Assembly (NCBI RefSeq): GCF_026167665.1
Contig: NZ_CP098740.1
Coordinates: forward strand, 1,426,001 to 1,490,000
DNA: 64,000 nucleotides
Reading direction: 5' to 3'
Source of the DNA: Streptomyces drozdowiczii
GTDB taxonomy: Bacteria; Actinomycetota; Actinomycetes; Streptomycetales; Streptomycetaceae
Part shown: piece after piece, positions 55,261-64,000 of the stretch
Position numbering within the stretch: the first letter of the stretch is position 1
Layout of the letters: each line of letters begins with the position of its first letter
Notes under the pieces: model-generated
What the model was told of the DNA's origin: nothing
What the model saw: only the letters and a program-made list of their open reading frames with translations
Databases searched by the model: none
Position numbers and translations under genes: made by a program

Positions 55261-57161
55261 TCAGGGGGTGACGATCGCGAAGTCCGGGTCCGGGGCGTCG
55301 AGGTACCCGAGCAGTTCGGCCAGCCGGCCGGCGTCCCCGGTGACCTCGACGCCGGGGCGGGCCGCCAGGTCGCCGGGCCGCACCGCGCCCACCAGGACGT
55401 CCCGCAGGTCCGCCTCGGTCAGGGCGAAGGCGATGTCGGGTTCGCCCGCGGCAGGACCGGTGCCCACGACATGGGTGAGGACACCGTTGCGCAGCCGCAT
55501 CGTGAGGGGTTCGGCGCCGGCGATGTCCCACCGGACGGTGATGTCCGCGTCCCAGGCGCGGGGGCCGTTGACCCGGATGGCGACCGAGTCCACCAGCTGG
55601 CCCAGGGTGAGGGCGGCCAGGACGTCCGGTGACGCCGTGTCCGTGGGGGTGCCGAGGCTGCCGTGGCGCAGTTCGTGGGCGCCCATCAGGTAGACGCTGC
55701 GCCAGGTCCCGTTCTCGCTGCCATAGCCCAGCTGCTCCAGTGCGTCGGCCTGGAGCGCGCGCGCCTCCGCGTTGTCCGGGTCCGCGAACACCACATGGTT
55801 GACGACTTCCACCACCCAGCGGTAGTCGCCGTCCGCGAAGGACTGCCGGGCCCTGCGCAGCACTTCGCCGGCGCCGCCCATGAACTCGACGTAACGCCGG
55901 GCCGCCGGGACCGGGGGTGCTGCCACAGGTGCGCCGGGTTCCCGTCGTACCAGCCCAGGTAACGCTGGTAAATCGCCTTGGTGTTGTGGCTGACGGAGCC
56001 GTAGTAGCCGTGTGTGTGCCAGGCCCGCTCCAGGGCCGGCGGCATCACGATCTCCTCGGCGATCTCCGGCCCGGTGAGCCCTTGGTTGAGCATCCGCAGG
56101 ACCTGGTCGTGGAGGTACGCGTACAGGTCGCGCTGCTCCAGGAGGAAGGAGATCACCCGCTCCCGGTCCCAGACCGGCCAGTGGTGCGAGGCGAAGGCGA
56201 CGTCCGACACGTCGCCGAAGAGGCTGACCGACTCCGTGAGGTAGCGGGACCACACATGCGGGTCGCGGACCTCGGCGCCGCGCAGCGTCAGCAGGTTGTG
56301 CAGGTTGTGCGTGGCGTTCTCCGCCATGCACAGGGCGGAGAAGCCGGGGAAGTGGATGTTCAGCTCGGCCGGGGCCTCGGTGCCGGGGGTGAGCTGGAAG
56401 ACCATGCGGATGCCGTCGACGGTCTCCGTCTGGCCGGTGCGGGTGATGTCGAGCGTGGGCGGGATCAGCCCGGGGGCGCCCGTCGAGACGGTCTGCCCGA
56501 GGCCCGCGCCGATCTGGCCCCGGGGCCCCTTCCGGAGGGCGGCGCCGTACATGTACGCGGCGCGCCGGCTCATCGCCGCACCCGCGTAGACGTTCTCGCT
56601 GACGGCGTGCTCCAGGAAGCCGTGCGGGGCGAGGACCGGGACTCCGGCCGCGACGTCCTCGTCGGTCAGCACGCCGCGTACGCCGCCGAAGTGGTCGACG
56701 TGGCTGTGCGTGTAGAGGACGCCGGTCACGGGCCGCTCGCCCCGGTGGGCGCGGTACAGCGCGAGGCCGGCGGCGGCCGTGGGGGCGCAGACCAGGGGGT
56801 CGATGACGAGGACCCCTCGGTCGCCCTCGACGATCGTCATGTTGGACAGGTCGAAGCCGCGCACCTGGTAGATGCCCTCGGTGACCTCGAAGAGCCCGTG
56901 CTCGGAGCAGAGCCGGCTCTGCCGCCACAGGCTGGGGTTGGCGGTGTCCGGGCACTCCTGGTCGAGGAATCCGTAGGCTTCCAGGTCCCATACGGCGGTG
57001 CCCGTGGCGTCGCGGATCAGGGGGTCCTGAGCGGTGCCCATGAACCCGCGTCGGGCGTCCTCCAGGTCCTGGGTGTCGTCGAAGGGGTAGTCGCGCCGTA
57101 CGGCCTGGTTCGCCCGGGCCACCGTCCGCTCGGCGGGCTTGGCGTCGGTGTCCTGCGTCAT
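55261..57161 (-). CDS. SdsA-type alkylsulfatase (MBL fold; single frameshift near 55915)
   Basis: A class III (zinc) alkylsulfatase of about 633 residues once one frameshift is corrected. Zinc motif YTHSHVDHFGG is near residue 150, and AENATHNLHNLLTLRGAEVRDP is a family signature. The alkylsulfatase dimerisation domain follows, and a C-terminal SCP2-like domain begins at about ADPDNAEARALQADALEQLGY and ends DFAIVTP. The first frame fails after HLWQHP. Adding one base to the G5 run at 55913-55917 (plus strand) gives HLWQHPPVPAARRYVEF. It cleaves alkyl sulfate esters such as SDS to alcohol and sulfate. The start is ATG 57161 with GGGAGA upstream. Confidence 0.9.
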
Positions 57162-57280
57162 GTCGGTCTCCCTCGCGGCGACGGCCCGGCTCCGCGCTGC
57201 GCGGGCACCGCCACCCTCACCCGGCGTACCGGGCCCCACAAGCGGGTGTACGCCGTACGGGGAGGTCAACGCGGTAGGAT

Positions 57281-57296
57281 ATACCCCTAGGGGTAT
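57281..57296. promoter_or_regulatory. CsoR-family operator, perfect palindrome
   Basis: ATACCCCTAGGGGTAT is a perfect 16-bp palindrome of the form used by CsoR-family repressors (AT ends around a C-run/G-run). It sits between the divergent alkylsulfatase (start 57161) and CsoR-like (start 57344) genes, 48-63 bases before the latter, so autoregulation is expected and control of the sulfatase is possible. Confidence 0.8.
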
Positions 57297-57298
57297 GA

Positions 57299-57622
<324 letters not shown>

Positions 57623-57638
57623 GGGGCGTCTCCCCGCG

Positions 57639-58280
57639 TCACGCCTTGCGGGCGAGCAGGTGGACTTCCTGGAACCGGCGCCGGTCGTCCGGCCGGGGCT
57701 CGCGGACCATCCGGGCCGTCTCGGTCAGCCCGTGATCGCGCAGCAGGCCGGAGAGGTGGTCGGGCGACCACCGGTAGGCCGTCGTGACGGCGTGGTCGAA
57801 GGACTGCGTGGGGTGGTCGGGTCCGTCGGTGGCGGAGAAGCCGATGAGGAGGTGGCCCCCGGGTGCGAGTACGCGGCCGAACTCGGCGAGGACGGGCGGG
57901 AGTTCCGTCGGCGGGGTGTGGATGACGGACCACCGCGAGAGGACACCGTCCAGCGTGCCGCCGGGGAGGCCGAGCGCGGCCATCTCCCCGACCTCGAACC
58001 GCAGTCCTGGGCAGGCCCGGCGGGCGAGCTCGACCATCGCGGGTGAGGCGTCGACCCCGAACGCGTCGAGTCCCAGGCCCGCGAGATGACCGGTGACATA
58101 CCCGGGCCCGCACCCGAGGTCCGCCACCCGTCCGCCCGCGCCGACGGACTCCGCGAAGACGTCCAGCATGGCCCGGTCCAGCGGGCTGTCGCGCAACGAG
58201 TCGCTGAACAACCGCGCGTACAGCTCCGCGGCGTCGTCGTAGGCGGCACGGGTGACGGAGAGGACTTCGTGTTCGGCCAT
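57639..58280 (-). CDS. Class I SAM-dependent methyltransferase (UbiE/Methyltransf_11 type)
   Basis: A 213-residue methyltransferase. The SAM motif is VADLGCGPGYVTGHLAGLG (about 51-69), the acidic post-II residue is in FGVDASPAM, and WSVIHTPP and APGGHLLIGFSA are post-motifs. The substrate is unknown. The start is ATG 58280 (MAEHEVLSVTRAAYDD). It is convergent with the CsoR-like gene, leaving 16 bases between the stops. Confidence 0.9.
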   Translation of the reverse strand: MAEHEVLSVTRAAYDDAAELYARLFSDSLRDSPLDRAMLDVFAESVGAGGRVADLGCGPGYVTGHLAGLGLDAFGVDASPAMVELARRACPGLRFEVGEMAALGLPGGTLDGVLSRWSVIHTPPTELPPVLAEFGRVLAPGGHLLIGFSATDGPDHPTQSFDHAVTTAYRWSPDHLSGLLRDHGLTETARMVREPRPDDRRRFQEVHLLARKA

Positions 58281-58299
58281 GGCGGCGAGGGTAGCGCCC

Positions 58300-58398
58300 T
58301 CAGGGGGCCGGGTCCGTCGCAAGCCTGGCGTGGGTCTCGACGTCGTAGCGGACGACGAAGCACCAGTCGGCGAGCGCCTGGCAGTTATATGCGGTCAC
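58300..58398 (-). CDS. Possible very small protein of 32 residues
   Basis: A short minus-strand frame (GTG 58398, TGA ending 58300) reads VTAYNCQALADWCFVVRYD and continues VETHARLATDPAP. Its composition (two Cys, two Trp/Tyr-rich patches) differs from shadow frames and third positions look coding-like. It lies 19 bases upstream of the methyltransferase on the same strand. No clear ribosome-binding site is seen and the family is not recognised. Confidence 0.25.
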   Translation of the reverse strand: MTAYNCQALADWCFVVRYDVETHARLATDPAP

Positions 58399-58509
58399 TC
58401 ATGCCGGGGATTATCCGGGGTACCGCCCGAGTCGCCGGCCACCCTCCTCCCCCGGCTCGGAGGGCCCCGGGCATGATCGTCGGAAGCAGCCGAACGCCTG
58501 GGGGGCGCC

Positions 58510-59391
58510 ATGTCGTGGACCGAGCACACCGTCGTACGTGGAGGGGTCCGGCTCGTCTGCCGGGACGGGGGCGGGCCCGGTCGGCCCGTCGTCCTGCTGC
58601 ACGGCCTCGCCGGACACGCGGGCGAGTGGGACGCGCTCGCGGAGCGGCTGGCGCCCCGGCACCGGGTCGTCGCGGTCGACCAGCGCGGACACGGCGCGAG
58701 CGAGCGCCGGCCGGACGACGTCTCCCGCGCCGCGTACGTGGCGGACGTCGTCGCCGTCGTACGGCAGCTGGGGCTTGAGCGGCCCGTCCTGGTGGGGCAG
58801 TCGCTGGGCGGCCACACCGCGATGCTGACGGCCGCCGCCCATCCGGAGCTGCCGGGCGCGCTCGTGCTGGTGGAGGCGGCGGCCGGTGGGCCGAACCCGG
58901 GTGTGGACGAGCACATCGGCCGGTGGCTCGACTCGTGGCCGGTGCCGTTCCCCTCCCGGGAGGCGGCGGCCGCGTTCTTCGGCGGCGGCCCGGGCGGTGA
59001 CGGCTGGGCGGCGGGGCTCGTGGAGCGCGACGGCGGCTGGTGGCCGCGGTTCGACCGGGATGTGATGACCGGTTCCCTCGCGGAGAACGCCCGGCGCTCC
59101 TTCCGCGAGGAGTGGGACCGGGTCGCGTGCCCCACACTGCTCGTCGTCGCCGAGCAGAGCTTCATCCCGGCCGATGAGGTGGACGAGATGCTGCGCCGGC
59201 GCCCGGACACGCACGCGGTGAGCGTCCCCGGCACGGGCCACGACCTGCACCTGGAGCGGCCGGACGCGCTGTTCGGGGCGGTTTCGGCGTTCCTGGACGG
59301 GCCCTCCCGAGGCGCCGGGTCCGCCGTTTCCGGCCGTGGTTACGATCTCCCGGTGCCTCGGTTCCCCGACGAAGAAGGCAACGATGAGTGA
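58510..59391 (+). CDS. Alpha/beta hydrolase
   Basis: A 293-residue alpha/beta hydrolase. The oxyanion-type motif [12 protein letters not shown] is near residues 29-40, the nucleophile elbow GQSLGG places Ser near 98, a catalytic acid lies in the [19 protein letters not shown] region (about 218-232), and the catalytic His is in [13 protein letters not shown] (about 246). The substrate is unknown. The start is ATG 58510. Its stop overlaps the start of the formylglycine-generating enzyme by eight bases, so the two are coupled. Confidence 0.9.
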   Translation: MSWTEHTVVRGGVRLVCRDGGGPGRPVVLLHGLAGHAGEWDALAERLAPRHRVVAVDQRGHGASERRPDDVSRAAYVADVVAVVRQLGLERPVLVGQSLGGHTAMLTAAAHPELPGALVLVEAAAGGPNPGVDEHIGRWLDSWPVPFPSREAAAAFFGGGPGGDGWAAGLVERDGGWWPRFDRDVMTGSLAENARRSFREEWDRVACPTLLVVAEQSFIPADEVDEMLRRRPDTHAVSVPGTGHDLHLERPDALFGAVSAFLDGPSRGAGSAVSGRGYDLPVPRFPDEEGNDE

Positions 59392-60304
59392 CCGCCCCGA
59401 CGCCCCGCAGAGCTGCTGCACCCCGTCCCGGGGCGAGGCCGCCGACGCCGATCCGGTCCTGAGCATCGGGCCGGTCGCGCCGCGTGCGCCGGAGGCGGCG
59501 TACGCGGACCGGGTCGAGCTGCCCGGGGGCACGTTCCGGATGGGCAGCGAGGACCGCGATGTGAACGCGGGCGACGCGGAGGGGCCGGTGCGCGAGGTGA
59601 GCGTCGCGGGCTTCGCCATCGACGCGTACGCCGTGACGAATGACCGGTTCGCCGCGTTCGTCGAGGCCACCGGCTACCGCACGGAGGCGGAGGAGTTCGG
59701 CTGGAGCTACGTCTTCGCGAAGTTCCTGCCCGGCCATTTGCGCAAGGTCTCGCCGCGCCCGCAGCAGACCCCCTGGTGGTGCGGCGTGAGCGGCGCCCGC
59801 TGGGACGTCCCCGAAGGGCCGGGCAGCGACCTGCGCGACCGGGGCGACCACCCCGTCGTCCACGTCACCTGGCGGGACGCGCTCGCCTACTGCCAGTGGG
59901 CCGGTGGCCGGCTCCCCACGGAGGCCGAGTGGGAGTACGCCGCCCGGGGCGGGCTCGACCGGGCCCGCTATCCGTGGGGCGACGAGCTCACCCCGGGCGG
60001 CGAGCACCGCTGCAACATCTGGCAGGGCTCCTTCCCCACCCGCAACACGGAGGAGGACGGCTACGCGGGCACGGCGCCCGTCCACACGTACGCGCCCAAC
60101 GGGTTCGGGCTGTACAACACGGCCGGCAATGTGTGGGAGTGGTCCGCCGACACCTGGCAGCCCGGCACCGACGACCGCCGGACCATGCGCGGCGGCTCGT
60201 ACCTGTGCCACGACTCGTACTGCAACCGCTACCGCGTCGCGGCCCGCACCTCGAACACGGTGGACAGCTCGGCGGGCAACATCGGCTTCCGGGTGGTGTG
60301 GTGA
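59384..60304 (+). CDS. Formylglycine-generating enzyme (SUMF1/FGE)
   Basis: A 306-residue copper-dependent oxidase that converts a Cys in CxPxR motifs of type I sulfatases to formylglycine. The family end [19 protein letters not shown] keeps both catalytic cysteines (about 275 and 280, equivalent to the S. coelicolor pair), and [16 protein letters not shown] and [10 protein letters not shown] are hallmark blocks. The N-terminus has QSCC. The start is ATG 59384. No type I sulfatase is encoded in this window; the nearby alkylsulfatase is a zinc enzyme that does not need formylglycine. Confidence 0.95.
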   Translation: MSDRPDAPQSCCTPSRGEAADADPVLSIGPVAPRAPEAAYADRVELPGGTFRMGSEDRDVNAGDAEGPVREVSVAGFAIDAYAVTNDRFAAFVEATGYRTEAEEFGWSYVFAKFLPGHLRKVSPRPQQTPWWCGVSGARWDVPEGPGSDLRDRGDHPVVHVTWRDALAYCQWAGGRLPTEAEWEYAARGGLDRARYPWGDELTPGGEHRCNIWQGSFPTRNTEEDGYAGTAPVHTYAPNGFGLYNTAGNVWEWSADTWQPGTDDRRTMRGGSYLCHDSYCNRYRVAARTSNTVDSSAGNIGFRVVW

Positions 60305-60314
60305 CACATGCCGA

Positions 60315-60346
60315 GGGCCCCGGGACGAGGATCGTCCCAGGGGCCC
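60315..60346. terminator. Hairpin terminator between FGE and the FG-GAP protein gene
   Basis: Arms 60315-60328 and 60332-60346 form a 14-bp stem with one bulged A and a three-base loop, between convergent stop codons. Confidence 0.7.
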
Positions 60347-60364
60347 GGTGGAAGGCTCTCCGGG

Positions 60365-63280
60365 TCAGGAGAGCTTGTACGTCGTGACCTGATGGATGCC
60401 GTTGTCGGTGACGAAGTAGCCGCCGCCGAACTCACCGGCCGCGCGGTCCCGGCCGGCGTCGTCGCCGTTGAGGGTCATCGCCTCGTCCACACCGTCCCCG
60501 TCGAGGTCGCCCGCGAAGTAGTTGCGGGCACCGTTGAGCGCGCCGATGCTGCCGACGGCGTTGGCCCAGGTGTCCTCGGTTTCGAGGATGCTCGGGTCGA
60601 AGAGGTACATGCCGCCCTCGGCACCGGAGATCAGCAGCTCACGGCCTCCCGGGCCGGTGACGAATCCGCCGTTGTACGTCTGCGGAGTGAGGAACTGCGT
60701 CGTGTCGTCGCCGTTCGCCCCGAACCGCCGGAACGACGCCGTGCCGGCTTCGTACAGCGCCCCGTCCTTGGCGAAGAAGCTGTTGTGCGTCCACAGGCCG
60801 CCCGACATCAGGGAGTGCAGCACCTCGCCGGTGCGGCCGTCGCGGATCTCGAAGTAGTTCTGCGGGCTGAGCGCGTCCTGGCCGTCGAAGTTGATGGGCG
60901 CGACGACCGTCCACACGTAGACCACCGCATGGCCGTTCGCGTACGGGATCTCCTTGGACGCGAAGACGCCCTGGTTCGGGTCCAGACCGCGCACGCCGCC
61001 GCTAGCGGTCGCCGGGGCCTTGGGCGCGGCGGACCAGCGGGCCTTGCCGTTCTTGGCGTTGAGCGCGACCGCGCTCGTCACCGGCGTGGGCTGCTGGTAC
61101 GCGTTGAGCGTCGCGTACGCGGCGTACACCCGGCCGTCGTTGACCGACGTGTCGCCGAAGCGCACGTCGCCCGCCTCCTTGGGCGCGTTGTACGTCCAGA
61201 GGGCGTGGCCGTCGCCGTAGTAGGCGCGTACCGCGTCGGTCGGGACGACGATGTCCTGCTCGCCGTCGCCGTTGAGGTCGGCCAGCTGGACCGAGCGGAC
61301 GAACTGGCCCTCGCCGGCCTCGATGGTGGCGAGCGTCCTGCCGGTCTTCCCGTTGAGGACGACCGTCGCGGTGTCGGCCGCGACGACGATCTCGGGCTTG
61401 CCGTCGCCGTTGACGTCACCGGTCTCGATGTCGTGGACCGCGCCGGGGACCGTGGCCTGCCACAGCTTCTCCGGCTTCGGGCCGTTGACCAGCGACGGGC
61501 CGGAGTAGGCCCAGACACCGTTGGACGAGCCGCCCATGACGACGTCCGTCCTGCCGTCCTTGTTCAGGTCGGCGCCCTTGGCGTACGCGATGTCGCCCTG
61601 GAGCGGCGTGATCTTCTCCGCCTTGCCGTTGCCCAGCCTGAACGTGCGGATGTTCTGGCCCTGGTCGATGACCCGGACGTGGGAGCCCGCGGCGTCGGTG
61701 TAGAGGTCCTGGAACATCGGGGAGGCCGCGACGCCCTTGGACTGCCAGGCGACCGTGCCCTTGCCGGAGAAGACCGTCAGCGAGGCGTAGCGCAGGCTGC
61801 CCCGGTTCTCCGGGTCGTTCATCTTCCGGTCGTCCTGGGCGGAGGCCACCAGCTTGCCGTCGATCACCCCGAGCCCCCAGGTGCTGGGCGCGTCGTGGCC
61901 GTTCTCGGGGTCCCGCTTGGTCGTGCTCGACCAGAGGACCTTGTCCGCGCTGTCACCGTTGACGACGCGGAGGGTGGCGGCGTTGATGACCATGTTCTCG
62001 TCGAACGAGGACTCCGAGACCGCGTACTCGTCGCCCGCCTTGGCGTTGAGGTCACCGACCGCCAGCGCGGTGGGCACCACGTTGTCGCGGCCGCTCAGGG
62101 TGGCGCGGTGGCCGGTCTTCAGGTCGTACGCGGCGATCTCGTAGTGCACCGCGTCGTTGACGTCCGCCTGCTCGACGGCCACGATCCGCTTGCGGCCGGT
62201 GTCCAGGCGCATGATGCGGCTGTACAGCACGCTGTCGGTGCGCCAGGTGACCGAGCCGTCGGTGGTGTCGAGCACGGCGGTGTGGCCGCGTGCGTCGACG
62301 CCCTGGGCCTTGGCGAGGTTCCAGGAGACGGCGGCCTTGCCCTTGCCGAGGTCCTGGATGTCGCCCCAGTTGGTGTACCGGGCTTCCTTGGTGTCGAAGG
62401 TCCAGGTCTTGGCCGGGGTCGGCTTCCCGTCCGCGCCCGCCGTGAAGCGGATGCCGGTCAGGGTGGCGGTCGCGGCGGCCGGGACCTTCGCGTCCCCGCT
62501 CATCCGGGGCGCGTCGGCGACCAGCAGGGTGCCGTTCACGATCTTGACCATGGAGGCGTAGTTGTACAGCTTCGACCAGACCGTGGCCCCGGTCCTGCCG
62601 TCGAGGACCGTCACGAAGGTGCCGGTGCTCAGGTCGGAGCCCGGGGACGTGAAGGGGCGGGGGTACGGGCTGCTGCCGACCTTGGCCGAGAACACCAGGT
62701 CCGGGACGCCGTCGCCGGTCAGGTCACCGGCGGAGTAGCCGGAGTCCGAGTTCGGCGAGAAGGGCGAGACCGCGTTGTAGCCCATGAGGATCTGGGGCGG
62801 GTACGGCTCGACGCGCCACACCTGGAGCGGCTTGACCTGCCAGTCCGTGTAGAACGAGCTGCTGGTCCGGGCCCAGGTCTCGCTGCCGTCGGCGGCGTGG
62901 AGCTGGACGCTGCCCATCGCATTGACGGAGAAGTAGTCGCCCTTCTTGCCGACCGGCACCGTGGCGCCCAGACCGCGCACGCCTTCGAGCGTGGACTTCG
63001 CGGTCATGGTGACCTTGGTTGCCGGGTCGACAGCGGTGGCCGCCGGGCCCGCCGCGTCCGAAGTGGCCTTGCCCTGCGCGCCGGTGGTGTCCTCGGCCTT
63101 GACGTACGGGTCGAGCGTGACGTTGGCGGCGAGCTTCGTCGCTTCGGCGCTGGTCAGCTTCATCGGCGTGCCGCTGCCGCTGTCGGCGGCCAGGGCCTGC
63201 GGGGCGGCGGTCAGGCAGAGGCCCGCCGCGACGAGGCCGGCGGCGAGCTGGAGCGCCCGCCGGGAGTGCTGGGCTCTCAT
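60365..63280 (-). CDS. Secreted FG-GAP/VCBS repeat protein
   Basis: A 971-residue exported protein. A signal peptide (RAQHSRRALQLAAGLVAAG to QALAA, residues 2-32) is followed by a beta-propeller-like body with many calcium-type repeats of the form DxNxDGxxD (for example DLNKDGRTD, DVNGDGKPE, DLNGDGEQD, DLDGDGVDE near the C-terminus). No enzymatic motif was recognised. Such proteins bind ligands or scaffold others at the cell surface. The ATG overlaps the stop of the upstream gene by one base (TAATG), so it is translationally coupled to the partner at the right edge. Confidence 0.88.
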   Translation of the reverse strand: MRAQHSRRALQLAAGLVAAGLCLTAAPQALAADSGSGTPMKLTSAEATKLAANVTLDPYVKAEDTTGAQGKATSDAAGPAATAVDPATKVTMTAKSTLEGVRGLGATVPVGKKGDYFSVNAMGSVQLHAADGSETWARTSSSFYTDWQVKPLQVWRVEPYPPQILMGYNAVSPFSPNSDSGYSAGDLTGDGVPDLVFSAKVGSSPYPRPFTSPGSDLSTGTFVTVLDGRTGATVWSKLYNYASMVKIVNGTLLVADAPRMSGDAKVPAAATATLTGIRFTAGADGKPTPAKTWTFDTKEARYTNWGDIQDLGKGKAAVSWNLAKAQGVDARGHTAVLDTTDGSVTWRTDSVLYSRIMRLDTGRKRIVAVEQADVNDAVHYEIAAYDLKTGHRATLSGRDNVVPTALAVGDLNAKAGDEYAVSESSFDENMVINAATLRVVNGDSADKVLWSSTTKRDPENGHDAPSTWGLGVIDGKLVASAQDDRKMNDPENRGSLRYASLTVFSGKGTVAWQSKGVAASPMFQDLYTDAAGSHVRVIDQGQNIRTFRLGNGKAEKITPLQGDIAYAKGADLNKDGRTDVVMGGSSNGVWAYSGPSLVNGPKPEKLWQATVPGAVHDIETGDVNGDGKPEIVVAADTATVVLNGKTGRTLATIEAGEGQFVRSVQLADLNGDGEQDIVVPTDAVRAYYGDGHALWTYNAPKEAGDVRFGDTSVNDGRVYAAYATLNAYQQPTPVTSAVALNAKNGKARWSAAPKAPATASGGVRGLDPNQGVFASKEIPYANGHAVVYVWTVVAPINFDGQDALSPQNYFEIRDGRTGEVLHSLMSGGLWTHNSFFAKDGALYEAGTASFRRFGANGDDTTQFLTPQTYNGGFVTGPGGRELLISGAEGGMYLFDPSILETEDTWANAVGSIGALNGARNYFAGDLDGDGVDEAMTLNGDDAGRDRAAGEFGGGYFVTDNGIHQVTTYKLS

Positions 63281-64000
63281 TACTTCGCTCCCTGGGTGAA
63301 GCTGACAGCGGTGCCGTCGGCGATCACGGACTGGTTGAAGGAGTACTGGAAGGCGTCGGTGCCGGACTGGTCGGCGATGCCGATGGTGGCGCCGGCGCCC
63401 CGGTCCGCGACGGACTGGTACTGGAGGGTCACGGCGCCGGTGGCCTCGTCGAAGACGGCCTCGAAGGTGGCGCGGCCCGAAGTGCCGTCGGCGTAAGCCG
63501 CGTTGTTCCACACGATGGCGAACTTGCGGCTGCCCTTGGTGCCGGTGGTGGCGGTCTGCACGGAGGACTTCCTGTCGAGCGTTAGGTCGTCCCACAGCGG
63601 GGCGACGACGCCCTTCACACCGTTCACGCCGGCGGTCGGGAGCGCGGTGTTGTTGTAGTCACCGACGCGCGGGGACAGGAAGTTGACCAGGCCGTCGGTG
63701 GTGACCGAGGCGGTGGAGTACGAGACGCCGTAGTGCTGCACCGAGAAGGGCAGCGAGACGGTGGCGGAGTCCTCGTCACCCGACAGGGCGACCTTCTTGG
63801 AGCCCGCGATCCAGGAGTAGGCGGCCGGGGTGCAGACGTTGCCGGAGTTGTCCGCCCGGTTGGGGACCTGCACGTTCTTCGTCAGGTCGGCGGCGCCGAC
63901 GGTGGCGGGGCCGGTGTGGACGCCGTTGCACAGGACCGGCGCGGCGGGCTTCACGGCGAGGCCGTAGGAGCCCTCGGCGACCTTCTTGAAGGTGTACTTG
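63280..64000 (-). CDS. Large secreted protein, C-terminal part (partial, starts off the window)
   Basis: About 240 residues of the C-terminus are visible and the frame is open to base 64000. The first visible residues (KYTFKKVAEGSYGLAVKPAA) look like the end of a carboxypeptidase-regulatory or Cna-B-like beta sandwich. They are followed by a beta-rich domain with VSYSTASVTTDGLVNFLSP, KFAIVWNNAAYADGTSGRA and TIGIADQSGTDAFQYSFNQ, a module often found at the end of secreted subtilisin-like proteases of actinobacteria. The catalytic part is not visible, so the function is not assigned. Confidence 0.75.
   Translation of the reverse strand, partial: KYTFKKVAEGSYGLAVKPAAPVLCNGVHTGPATVGAADLTKNVQVPNRADNSGNVCTPAAYSWIAGSKKVALSGDEDSATVSLPFSVQHYGVSYSTASVTTDGLVNFLSPRVGDYNNTALPTAGVNGVKGVVAPLWDDLTLDRKSSVQTATTGTKGSRKFAIVWNNAAYADGTSGRATFEAVFDEATGAVTLQYQSVADRGAGATIGIADQSGTDAFQYSFNQSVIADGTAVSFTQGAK

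Noticed and set aside
60308..63496. 1062-codon plus-strand frame opposite the FG-GAP gene
   Set aside because: Antisense shadow; the minus strand has a signal peptide and calcium-type repeats.

Overview
The window is high-GC actinobacterial DNA and almost certainly comes from a Streptomyces chromosome. The evidence is the strong G/C bias at third codon positions, the frequent GTG and TTG starts, the dense ATGA/GTGA gene overlaps, two conservon (cvn) operons, a SepF-like paralogue, Tat/lipoprotein signals, and a CebR-type operator in front of a xyloglucanase. Only one in-frame TTA (bldA) codon was found. No rRNA, tRNA, CRISPR array, transposase, integrase or phage gene was seen, so this looks like ordinary chromosome rather than an island.

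Layout. 1-6.2 kb (minus strand): Pnkp/Hen1 RNA repair pair (Pnkp runs off the left edge), homocysteine S-methyltransferase, F420-type LLM oxidoreductase, a small unknown, a MazG-like protein and a SepF-like protein. 6.3-10.3 kb (minus): conservon 1, ordered sensor ATPase, roadblock, DUF742, GTPase, P450. 10.4-18.8 kb: a metallo-hydrolase, then a sugar uptake locus (Gfo/Idh oxidoreductase, solute-binding lipoprotein, two permeases, DeoR regulator, divergent SIS-domain protein) without its own ATPase. 18.9-25.1 kb: a small acidic protein, a secreted GH74-CBM2 xyloglucanase with a CebR box, and a DedA/histidine kinase/response regulator operon. 25.1-28.3 kb: a zinc-ribbon protein, a TetR regulator flanked by three copies of one palindrome, and etfBA. 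28.3-36.2 kb: a macrolide glycosyltransferase preceded by a possible 8-residue leader peptide, a secreted lipase, a DUF574-type methyltransferase, a frameshifted membrane protein, an AraC regulator and a UvrA paralogue.

36.7-44.3 kb (plus): a NIT-domain sensor ATPase carrying the TTA codon, a roadblock protein, and a branched-chain-amino-acid-type ABC importer whose two permeases are fused. 44.3-45.5 kb: a flavin monooxygenase. 45.9-51.2 kb (plus): conservon 2 with two cytochromes P450. 51.2-57.2 kb: CDGSH protein, HemK2-like methyltransferase, SDR, phytoene-desaturase-like flavoprotein, SRPBCC protein and SdsA-type alkylsulfatase. 57.3-60.3 kb: a CsoR-family regulator with a perfect palindromic operator, a methyltransferase, an alpha/beta hydrolase and a formylglycine-generating enzyme. 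60.4-64 kb (minus): two large secreted proteins, the second running off the right edge.

A cross-cutting observation concerns sequence quality. At least six genes (near 32.39, 39.41, 42.83, 47.08, 48.82 and 55.91 kb) change reading frame exactly once. In every case one missing base in a short C or G run would restore a full-length family-typical protein. A shared direction and context points to homopolymer under-calling in the assembly rather than six independent pseudogenes.
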